Source: Burkholderiales bacterium
GTDB taxonomy: Bacteria > Pseudomonadota > Gammaproteobacteria > Burkholderiales > Chitinimonadaceae
Length of the DNA: 9,617 nt
Assembly (NCBI GenBank): GCA_019234745.1
Contig: JAFAKZ010000400.1
Location: 1 to 9,617 of the forward strand
Direction: 5' to 3'
The translations under genes and the position numbers were made by a program. The notes below the pieces were generated by a model. It had not been told where the DNA came from. It saw only the letters and a list, made by a program, of their open reading frames with translations, and did not search any database. Shown in pieces: positions 1 through 6,184 of this stretch (its first letter is position 1; each line of letters starts with the position of its first letter).

Positions 1-956
1 AGGCGTTTGACGGGGTCGCCGCCTTTACCTAGCCGGCCTAGCTCGCCGTAGGCTTCCAGCGGTACGACATCCCACTCGGCTTCGAGCGCGTCCACCAGCA
101 CGGCTTCGGCGCGCTCGACGCTGCCGGCGCGGGCGAAAGCACGTGCGGCGGCGGCAGCCAGGCGCGGGGCAGCGCGCTCTTCGCTGCTCAGGCCATTCCA
201 CCAGCGCGACAGCGCCGTGAAATCCATCGGTTCGAGGCCCAACTGCATCAGGCGGGCTTGGGTGCGGATGCGCGTGGCCTGGCTGTGCTCAATGGCGTCG
301 GACTTCTCCAACTGGTCGGCCAACTCGATCACGCGCGCGGCGTGGTTTTCCTGCTGGCGTATCTTCAGTTCGAGCTTGAGCGCGGCGGTGAGCTTGGGTG
401 AGCGCGAGTAAACGCGATGCAGCGCGGCCAGCGCCTCACGGTTGCGGAACTGCTCGTACAGCATTTCCGCTTCAGCCATGTCGATGGCGAGCGAGCGGTC
501 GCCCGTGGCGCTGCGCGCATCCTCCAGGATGCGGTCGCGGCCGTCGAAGTCGCGGCTATTGTGCGCGGCCCGGGCGCCCAGCAGCATGTCTACCAGCCGC
601 AGGTCGGCATCGTCCTCGTTCTCACGTGCCGAGCGAGCGGCCCGTTCCGCCTTCTGGTAGCGGCCTTCGAACATGGCGATCAGCGCGTCGCGGCGTGAGC
701 GGCGTGCTTGCTTGGCGCGGCGTTCAAGACGGAAGCGCTGCGCATTGCGCGGCATGGCGACGATCCAGTCCAGCCAGCGCAGCAGCGTATAGCCGCCGAA
801 CACGATGATGGCAAACAGCAGGACAAAGGCATTGAGCGACAGTTCGACGCGCCAGGGCGGCATGAACAACAGCGCATAGCCGTTCTGGTAATGGGCAAAT
901 AAGGCGAGGCCTACGGCGAGGCCAAACAGGGCGATGAGCCAGAACAAGCCTCTCAC
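1..956 (-). CDS. hemY: HemY, haem-operon inner-membrane TPR protein (3' end outside window)
   Basis: This is a proteobacterial HemY, an inner-membrane protein encoded with the late haem-biosynthesis genes. It is unrelated to the Bacillus protoporphyrinogen oxidase of the same name, and its biochemical role is poorly defined. About 318 residues are visible and the frame is still open at the left edge; the family is usually near 400 residues, so the C-terminus is missing. The N-terminus has two hydrophobic segments (about residues 3-21 and 42-60) around the family-typical stretch HYQNGYALLFMPPWRVELS. A basic cytoplasmic-like region follows (RRAKQARRSRR, about 79-89), then helical TPR-like repeats beginning FEGRYQKAERAARSA. 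The GTG start at 956-954 is chosen because a strong ribosome-binding site, AAGGAGG at 964-970, lies 7 nt upstream. The start overlaps the hemDX stop by 4 bp (GTGA), so translational coupling is likely. Confidence 0.93.
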   Translation of the reverse strand, partial: MRGLFWLIALFGLAVGLALFAHYQNGYALLFMPPWRVELSLNAFVLLFAIIVFGGYTLLRWLDWIVAMPRNAQRFRLERRAKQARRSRRDALIAMFEGRYQKAERAARSARENEDDADLRLVDMLLGARAAHNSRDFDGRDRILEDARSATGDRSLAIDMAEAEMLYEQFRNREALAALHRVYSRSPKLTAALKLELKIRQQENHAARVIELADQLEKSDAIEHSQATRIRTQARLMQLGLEPMDFTALSRWWNGLSSEERAAPRLAAAAARAFARAGSVERAEAVLVDALEAEWDVVPLEAYGELGRLGKGGDPVKR

Positions 957-2758
957 TGCTTGTCCTCCTTCTGCACCTTGCGGCGGGCATCGCGGGCGGC
1001 CGTCACGCTATCGCTCAGATTGGGCAATTGCAGGGCCGGGCGAGCGGCAGCCACATCGTGCAGCGTGGAGAGCGCGGCAACAACAGACTTGGCGCGCACG
1101 TCGAAGTGCTTGCGCAGCTCCGTGTCGGCATCCGTCAGGTCCAGACGGAAAGTGGCGTCATCGCGCTGCAGCAGGGCCAGGCGCGCGTTGAGGAGGCGCA
1201 ACTTGACGTGCTCGCGCAGGTAGAGCGCCTGGTCGGGCGCCAGCAGCACGGGATCGGGTTGGTCGGTGCGGCGGATGCTGACCAGGGCGCCAATGGCGCG
1301 GCCGAACTCGCCCAGGATGCCATCCTTGCGCGTGTCGGGCGTTTGCATCGATTCCTCCGGCCCCTTTGCGTCTACCACCAGGGGCAGCCTGTCCACGCCG
1401 GCGGCCAGGCTGTCCAGCCGTGCCGACAGACCTACGTAATCCACCCAGGGTACGCGCTTAAGCGCATCAATATCGCGTGCCAAGGCGCGGCGCAGCGGCT
1501 CCAGCTTGGCCTGGTCGTAGCCAGACAGGCGCTCGTCCAGGCGATACAGGGCCGCCAGGGCCGAACCTACGTTACCGGTAAGCTGCAGTTGCTGGCTGGC
1601 CAATGACAGGGTCAGCTCGGCATCGGCCAACAGCGCTTCCTCCTGGTCGCCCGCGACGGAGCTGTATAGCGCGCGCAGCTCGCCTTGCTGCGCCTGCATT
1701 TCTTCCATCTGATGTTCGACTTGCGCCAGGTGCGCATCTACCTGCCCCATATGCGCCGCTTGCGATTCGTTGCGTAGGCCTTGCTGGTGCAATTCCGTCT
1801 GCACGGCAGTCAGCCGTTGGCCCAGTTCGCCCTGCAGGTCGCGGCTGCCAGAACGGTAAAGCAAGAGCGAGACGCCGATGCAGACGACACCCACGCCCAG
1901 CGCCCACAGCACGTGGCCGGGCACCATGCCGGGCTTGGCGGCCGCAGCCGTCTGACCAGGCTGGGCCACGGGCGCGACGGCGACGTCCGCTGTCGCGGCT
2001 GGCGTGGTCGTGAAACATTCGGTCAGCGCCGCCACGACGCCGGCATCGCCGGACGCGGTGCCGATCACGCGGCTCACGCCCTGGCGGCGCGCCGCTTCGG
2101 CCACAGCCGGGTGGCTGGCGAAGAACAATTGCCCGCGCAGCGTGTCGAGCAGGGCGCCGTCGGCCAGCGCAAACAGGTTCTGCACCGCTTCGCTGCTGGT
2201 GATGATCACGCCGTCACAGCCCGCACCAATCAGGGCGGCCAACTCGTCGCGCGACAAGGCCGGCGGCAGGCGCCTGTACGCTTCCACGACTTCGATGATG
2301 GCGCCGCGCGCAGCCAACGTTTCGGCCAGCAGTTCGCGCCCGCCGTTGCCGCGGAACAGCACCACGCGCTTGCCCGCCATCTGCTGCAGCGCCGGGTGTT
2401 CCAGCAGGCCTTCGCTATCGTAGCGGACGTCCGGCACGATGACTTCCGCCATGCCCAACTGCTCGGCCCGCTCCTTGGAGGTGGGGCCGATCACAGCCAC
2501 GGGCAGTTCGGCTGGCCAGTTCGATATGCGGGCGCCCACCTGGTCCAGCGCCGTAGGGCTGATGAACACGGCCAGGTCGAAATCGGCCAGGCGGCCCAGC
2601 GCAGCCTCAAAGGGCGCCGGGTCGGCTGCGTCGCCGATCGTGATCATGGGCGCCAGCAAGGGCTCCGCGCCGGCATCGCGCAGGAGCGCAGCCAGCTTAT
2701 CGGACTGCCCTTGCGGACGGGTAACGAGGAAACGGCGATTAGCGAGCGGGTGGGTCAT
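953..2758 (-). CDS. hemDX: Fused uroporphyrinogen-III synthase (HemD) and membrane protein HemX
   Basis: This 601-residue protein joins two normally separate operon products. Residues 1 to about 250 are HemD, which closes and inverts ring D of hydroxymethylbilane to give uroporphyrinogen III. Visible HemD features are the N-terminal LVTRPQGQSDKLAALL, FISPTAL near residue 65, the mid-domain LFRGNGGRELLAETL, the hinge region VVEAYRR, and the C-terminal lobe VIITSSEAVQNL. An Ala/Pro-rich linker (about 251-280) leads to one transmembrane helix (about 282-301, HVLWALGVGVVCIGVSLLL). A Gln/Glu-rich coiled coil (about 306-365) and the conserved HemX helical domain (about 370-575) follow. The expected topology is HemD cytoplasmic and HemX periplasmic. 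The HemX part is sometimes called a uroporphyrinogen methyltransferase, but no SAM-binding motif is visible. The gene starts 6 bp after the hemC stop and overlaps hemY by 4 bp. Such fusions are known in betaproteobacteria. Confidence 0.93.
   Translation of the reverse strand: MTHPLANRRFLVTRPQGQSDKLAALLRDAGAEPLLAPMITIGDAADPAPFEAALGRLADFDLAVFISPTALDQVGARISNWPAELPVAVIGPTSKERAEQLGMAEVIVPDVRYDSEGLLEHPALQQMAGKRVVLFRGNGGRELLAETLAARGAIIEVVEAYRRLPPALSRDELAALIGAGCDGVIITSSEAVQNLFALADGALLDTLRGQLFFASHPAVAEAARRQGVSRVIGTASGDAGVVAALTECFTTTPAATADVAVAPVAQPGQTAAAAKPGMVPGHVLWALGVGVVCIGVSLLLYRSGSRDLQGELGQRLTAVQTELHQQGLRNESQAAHMGQVDAHLAQVEHQMEEMQAQQGELRALYSSVAGDQEEALLADAELTLSLASQQLQLTGNVGSALAALYRLDERLSGYDQAKLEPLRRALARDIDALKRVPWVDYVGLSARLDSLAAGVDRLPLVVDAKGPEESMQTPDTRKDGILGEFGRAIGALVSIRRTDQPDPVLLAPDQALYLREHVKLRLLNARLALLQRDDATFRLDLTDADTELRKHFDVRAKSVVAALSTLHDVAAARPALQLPNLSDSVTAARDARRKVQKEDKQ
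964..970 (-). promoter_or_regulatory. Shine-Dalgarno site of hemY
   Basis: AAGGAGG on the minus strand lies inside the last codons of hemDX, 7 nt before the GTG at 956. It is the strongest ribosome-binding site in the window and decides the non-ATG start of hemY. Confidence 0.8.
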
Positions 2759-2764
2759 GTCTTC

Positions 2765-3688
2765 TCACGCAGGCTTCAACAAAGACCGAGCACCCTCGGT
2801 CAGCAATAGGTCGGCCACCTGGCGGCCCAGGCTCTCAGCAGCGGCGCGGCTGCCGTTGGCTTCGGCGCTCAGCATCTGGCTGCCATCCGGGCTCGCCACG
2901 AAGCCGCGCAGGCGGATAAAGCCGTCCACGATCTCGCCATATGCGCCGAGCGGCGTTTCGCAGGAACCATCGAGGCGCAAGCTCATAGCCCGTTCGGCCC
3001 GCACACAGTCGGCCGTCTCCGTGTGGTTGAGCGGCGCCAGCAGGGTTGCCACATCGACGCGGTCGGCACGCACTTCCAGGCCCAGCGCGCCCTGGCCCGG
3101 TGCGGGCAGGCTCTGCTCGGGGCTCAGCAAGGCGCGAATGCGGTCGCCCAGTTCCAGGCGCTTGAGGCCAGCGGCGGCCAGGATGATGGCGTCGTACTCG
3201 CCCGCATCGAGCTTGCCCAGGCGCGTCTGCACATTGCCGCGCAGGGGTTTCACGACCAGCTCTGGATAGGCCGCGCGCAGCTGCGCTTCGCGGCGCAGGC
3301 TCGACGTACCGACCACGGCGCCAGCCGGAAGTTCGTCCAGATTGTTGTAGCGGTTCGATACGAAGGCATCGCGCGGGTCTTCGCGCTCCGTGATGGCAGC
3401 AATAGTGAAGCCTTCCGGCAGGCGCATCGGTACATCCTTCATGGAATGTACGGCCAGGTCGGCGCGACCCTCTTCCAGCGCCGTCTCCAATTCCTTCACG
3501 AACAGGCCCTTGCCGCCGATCTTGTTCAGCGTCACGTCCAGGATGCGGTCGCCTTGCGTGGTCATGCCCAGCAGCTCCACTTTCAGGCCCGGATGCAGAG
3601 CCTCCAGGCGGGCGGCGATGTGGCGGGCCTGCCACAGGGCAAGGGCGGATTCGCGCGTGGCGATAACGAGGCGGGAAAGATTGGGCAC
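2765..3688 (-). CDS. hemC: Hydroxymethylbilane synthase (porphobilinogen deaminase)
   Basis: HemC is the cytoplasmic enzyme that condenses four porphobilinogens head-to-tail into hydroxymethylbilane, the substrate of the next protein in the operon (HemD). The 307-residue length is normal for the family. Visible hallmarks are RLVIATRESALALWQA at the N-terminus, TTQGDRILD, KIGGKGLFVKELE, HSMKDVP with the catalytic aspartate at residue 85, GTSSLRREAQL and LRGNVQTRLGKLD (cofactor-binding arginines), LPAPGQGALG, and LDGSCETPLGAYG. The last of these carries Cys243, which holds the dipyrromethane cofactor. The start is GTG at 3688-3686: no in-frame ATG lies nearby upstream, and the N-terminus aligns well with the family from here. 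The ribosome-binding site is weak. hemC is the first gene of the hemC-hemDX-hemY operon. Confidence 0.97.
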   Translation of the reverse strand: MPNLSRLVIATRESALALWQARHIAARLEALHPGLKVELLGMTTQGDRILDVTLNKIGGKGLFVKELETALEEGRADLAVHSMKDVPMRLPEGFTIAAITEREDPRDAFVSNRYNNLDELPAGAVVGTSSLRREAQLRAAYPELVVKPLRGNVQTRLGKLDAGEYDAIILAAAGLKRLELGDRIRALLSPEQSLPAPGQGALGLEVRADRVDVATLLAPLNHTETADCVRAERAMSLRLDGSCETPLGAYGEIVDGFIRLRGFVASPDGSQMLSAEANGSRAAAESLGRQVADLLLTEGARSLLKPA

Positions 3689-3722
3689 GACGTATGAACT
3701 CTGAAACGGTTATTTAGGCTGG

Positions 3723-3731
3723 ATTTTAGCA
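3723..3731 (-). promoter_or_regulatory. Candidate extended -10 promoter of the hem operon
   Basis: On the minus strand TGCTAAAAT matches an extended -10 element (TGn followed by TAAAAT). It would place transcription initiation about 28 nt before the hemC GTG. The -35 is poor: TTGGCA is present but sits 21 nt upstream, so an extended -10 promoter that depends little on -35 is the reading offered. A short inverted repeat (GGCAA, 6-nt loop, TTGCC, 3738-3753) lies just upstream and may be chance. Confidence 0.4.
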
Positions 3732-3805
3732 CGTGCGGGCAACACGGCTTGCCAATGGAATATTGTGGTTTTTCCGCACGCGTGCACGTTGCGCTTAGTC
3801 AACAA

Positions 3806-5140
3806 CTATCGGCCCATGCCACCAACCTGCTGGGCCAGGTAGGTCGCATAGTTGTCCGTCATCCCGCCGATGAAATCCAACACGCGCATATAGCTTTCAT
3901 ACAGCGGCCACTCCTTGTTTGGCGCGTTGTATTCCATCAGGTCGAGGATGCGCTTGTTGCGGAAGCTCAGCTTGTCCGATTCCGTGCGTAACTGGTAGGC
4001 GGCGCCGCAGAAGGCTTCCAGCAGGATGTCGAGGCAGGTGAAGGAGCCGACCTCGATCTCCACCTTGCGCCGGTTGTTGAAGATGCGCTCGCGCGCCAGC
4101 TGCTTGGCGTCGCGGATGCCGTGGCGCACGAAGTCCGGGCAGGCGGCGATCAGGTCGCCCTCGTATTCGCCCGCCAGCAGCGCATCGTGGTGGTGCATAA
4201 AGGCGTTCGTCACCTCGCGCACGCAGCGGTCGATAGCCTTGGAGCGCAAGAGCGACATCTTGCGTCGCACGCTGGGCGCGCCGGCCACTTCGAGCTTGAG
4301 CAGGTCGTCGTCCAACCCCGCCAGGCGCATGAGCATGGGGGCGATGGTCTCGAACGGCAGCATGCCGATCTCCACGCCGTCCTCCAGGTCCAGGATGCCG
4401 TAGCAGATATCGTCCGCCGCCTCCATCAAGTAGGACAGCGGATGGCGGCTCCAGATGCCGGCGCCCTTCTCGATCAGGCCCAGCTCGCGCGCGATCTCTT
4501 CCAGCAGCCGGCGCTCGGCCTGGTAGCAGCTGAACTTCTCCTTGAAGCCCGCGTGCTCGCTTGTCCACGGATACTTGAGCGTGGCACCCAGCGTGGCATA
4601 GGTCAGGCGCATGCCGCCATCGAAGCGGTGGTTTTCCAACTGCGTGACGACGCGGAAGCCCTGTGCATTGCCCTCAAAGGTCTGCACATCGCGCCGCTCT
4701 TCCGCGCTCAGGTTCTGCAGCAAGTAGGCGTTGCCGGACTGGCGGAACCAGTCGCGGATCGCATATTCCCCCGCGTGCCCAAACGGTGGATTGCCGATGT
4801 CGTGCGCCAGACAGGCGGCCTGCACGATGGCGCCCAGGTCGTAGGGGATGATGTACTCCGGCAGCTTGCTGGTCAGCGCCTGCCCCACCATGATGCCGAG
4901 CGAACGCCCAACGCAGCCCACCTCGATGGAGTGCGTCAGGCGCGTGTGCACGTGGTCGTTTTCCGTCATCGGGTGCACCTGGGTCTTGCGGCCCAGGCGG
5001 CGGAACGGCGAGGAGAAGGCCAGGCGGTCGTGATCCTTGTGGAAGTCGGAGCGGCCGATGGACGGCCCCGTCTCGGGCGGGCGGCGCGGCGCGCGCAGTC
5101 TATCGGCGGACAGTAGCTGGACCCAGTTCATGGATGGCAT
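3806..5140 (-). CDS. dgt: dGTPase-family HD-domain deoxynucleotide triphosphohydrolase
   Basis: This cytoplasmic metal-dependent HD-superfamily enzyme is expected to hydrolyse dGTP (and possibly other dNTPs) to deoxynucleoside and tripolyphosphate, controlling dNTP pools. With the start used here it is 444 residues, close to the roughly 440-residue dGTPase-like proteins of pseudomonads. Conserved blocks are DFHKDHDRLAFSSPFRRLGRKTQV (32-55 region), TRLTHSIEVGCVGRSLG (His70), CLAHDIGNPPFGHAGE (His113-Asp114 pair) and YLMEAADDICYGILDLEDG (metal-ligand Asp near 243-244). The ATG at 5140 is preferred because AAGG at 5149-5152 lies 8 nt upstream. The next ATG, at 5131 (MNWVQLL), is also plausible. 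The frame stays open up to an ATG at 5281, but those 47 extra residues are low-complexity and cross the intergenic palindrome. The gene lies 117 bp upstream of hemC on the same strand. Substrate preference cannot be read from sequence. Confidence 0.93.
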   Translation of the reverse strand: MPSMNWVQLLSADRLRAPRRPPETGPSIGRSDFHKDHDRLAFSSPFRRLGRKTQVHPMTENDHVHTRLTHSIEVGCVGRSLGIMVGQALTSKLPEYIIPYDLGAIVQAACLAHDIGNPPFGHAGEYAIRDWFRQSGNAYLLQNLSAEERRDVQTFEGNAQGFRVVTQLENHRFDGGMRLTYATLGATLKYPWTSEHAGFKEKFSCYQAERRLLEEIARELGLIEKGAGIWSRHPLSYLMEAADDICYGILDLEDGVEIGMLPFETIAPMLMRLAGLDDDLLKLEVAGAPSVRRKMSLLRSKAIDRCVREVTNAFMHHHDALLAGEYEGDLIAACPDFVRHGIRDAKQLARERIFNNRRKVEIEVGSFTCLDILLEAFCGAAYQLRTESDKLSFRNKRILDLMEYNAPNKEWPLYESYMRVLDFIGGMTDNYATYLAQQVGGMGR

Positions 5141-5148
5141 GACAACAA

Positions 5149-5152
5149 CCTT
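5149..5152 (-). promoter_or_regulatory. Shine-Dalgarno core that sets the dgt start
   Basis: AAGG on the minus strand is spaced 8 nt from the ATG at 5140. It supports starting dgt at 5140 (MPSMNWVQLL) instead of the in-frame ATG at 5281 far upstream. Confidence 0.5.
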
Positions 5153-5204
5153 GCGAGTGGCGGCGGCAGGTACGGTGAATGACCAAGCTGCCGCACAATA
5201 CGGT

Positions 5205-5228
5205 AAAGGCGTTAACGTTAACGCCTTT
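5205..5228. promoter_or_regulatory. Perfect 24-bp palindrome in the dgt/GNAT divergent control region
   Basis: The left arm AAAGGCGTTAAC is followed without a spacer by its exact reverse complement GTTAACGCCTTT. Both arms carry GTTAAC, and the centre is AACGTT. Symmetry about a central CG step resembles operators of LacI/GalR-family repressors, but other dimeric regulators, or a hairpin-based element, are possible. It lies 64 bp upstream of the dgt start and 94 bp upstream of the GNAT start, so it could affect either promoter. The palindrome is directly visible; its function is inferred. Confidence 0.6.
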
Positions 5229-5267
5229 TGCGCCAAGGGAGTAGTGCCGCTTTGCATAACGCCGTGC

Positions 5268-5297
5268 TTGAGCGTGGTCAAGGATGCGGGGTACGCT
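5268..5297 (+). promoter_or_regulatory. Weak candidate promoter of the GNAT gene
   Basis: TTGAGC (5268-5273) and TACGCT (5292-5297) are separated by 18 nt and would start transcription about 20 nt before the ATG. The -10 matches only the T-A-n-n-n-T skeleton, so the prediction is weak. If it is correct, the palindrome at 5205-5228 lies upstream of the -35. Confidence 0.2.
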
Positions 5298-5322
5298 CGG
5301 AATCCGAGAGGAATAGCCGTTC

Positions 5323-6180
5323 ATGATCACTCATCATCGCCATACCGACATTGCCGAATACGCCCGCGCCTGCGAGCCCTTCCTGCTGGCCCAGCTGAGC
5401 ACCTACAACAAGAATTACGCCTGGCTCAAGCACTTCACACAGGACATGCTGGCCGACCGCGATGCGCGTTTCTACCGCGTGGCACAGGGCGACCACACGA
5501 TAGGCATGGGTTTTATCGTGAGCGCCGCGCCCAAGCGCCAGCTCATCATGGCCGCATCGTCGCCGCAGGCAGTGGATGCACTGGTAGCGATGGCCCGCGC
5601 TGACGGCATCGCCATGACGGGTGTGGAGGACGTGCCGGAAAACGCCCGCCGCTTCGCCGAGGCCTGGGGGCCGCACCACGAGCATTGCCGGCTGATCAGC
5701 TATGCGTTGGACGGAACGCCGGCCGCACCCTCACGGCCGGGCGGCACGCGCTTTGCACGGCGTGACGACGCGGATTGGCTGACGCAATGGAAGATCGCCT
5801 TTCTGCGCGAGTGCAATATCCAGGAAGCGCCGGCCGTCATTGCCAGGGAGGTGGCCACGACGCTGGACTGCCCCAAGCCGCCCTACTGGATCTGGGCAGT
5901 CGACGGCGAACCGGTGTCGGTCGCCGCCGTATCAGGCGACGCGATGGCCCAGCGTATCGGCTTCGTCTATACGCCTGCCGAACACCGGGGTCGCGGTTAC
6001 TCCAGGGCCTTGATGGCCGAGATGTGTGCCCAGCTGCGCCAAGAAGGCGTGTGCGACATCTACCTGTACGCCGACGCGGCGAATCCAGTCAGCAACCACC
6101 TGTATCGCAGCATGGGTTTCCGCGTGCTGGCAGAGTTTTCCGAATTGAGGTTCGAGCCGAAGATCGATTGCGCGGCTTGA
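5323..6180 (+). CDS. GNAT-family N-acetyltransferase, substrate unknown
   Basis: This 285-residue cytoplasmic protein should transfer an acyl group from acyl-CoA to an unidentified amine. The C-terminal half is a recognisable GNAT fold. Motif A (about 212-230) is IGFVYTPAEHRGRGYSRAL, containing the pyrophosphate-binding R-x-x-G-x-G/A-type loop HRGRGYS. It is followed by LYADAANPVSNHLYRSMGF (about 248-266), the usual motif B and terminal beta-strand. The N-terminal half (about 1-130) looks like a second, degenerate GNAT-like or accessory domain, as in many 280-300-residue family members. A Shine-Dalgarno GAGAGGA at 5306-5312 lies 10 nt before the ATG. The gene is divergent from dgt and shares its palindrome-bearing control region; it converges on aidB with only 4 bp between the two genes. 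No neighbour identifies the substrate. The family call is strong; a specific function is not justified. Confidence 0.88.
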   Translation: MITHHRHTDIAEYARACEPFLLAQLSTYNKNYAWLKHFTQDMLADRDARFYRVAQGDHTIGMGFIVSAAPKRQLIMAASSPQAVDALVAMARADGIAMTGVEDVPENARRFAEAWGPHHEHCRLISYALDGTPAAPSRPGGTRFARRDDADWLTQWKIAFLRECNIQEAPAVIAREVATTLDCPKPPYWIWAVDGEPVSVAAVSGDAMAQRIGFVYTPAEHRGRGYSRALMAEMCAQLRQEGVCDIYLYADAANPVSNHLYRSMGFRVLAEFSELRFEPKIDCAA

Positions 6181-6184
6181 GCAC

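Noticed and set aside
1781..2809. Long plus-strand open frame of about 340 codons opposite hemDX
   Set aside because: It is antisense to a well-supported gene, rich in Arg/His/Gln/Gly as expected from reverse reading of high-GC coding DNA, and resembles no protein family.
3023..3697. Plus-strand open frame of about 220 codons opposite hemC
   Set aside because: It is antisense to hemC with no domain signature and no ribosome-binding site of note.
3776..3785. Palindrome GCACGCGTGC just downstream of dgt as a possible terminator
   Set aside because: The stem is short with no loop, and on the dgt strand it is followed by GGAAAAACC, not a T-run.
4121..5116. Long plus-strand open frame of about 330 codons opposite dgt
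   Set aside because: It is a shadow of dgt in high-GC DNA; the opposite strand carries all the HD-domain motifs.
5141..5281. A 47-residue N-terminal extension of dgt starting at the ATG at 5281
   Set aside because: The extra residues are not like dGTPases, they read through the intergenic palindrome, and a spaced ribosome-binding site (AAGG, 5149-5152) supports the ATG at 5140.
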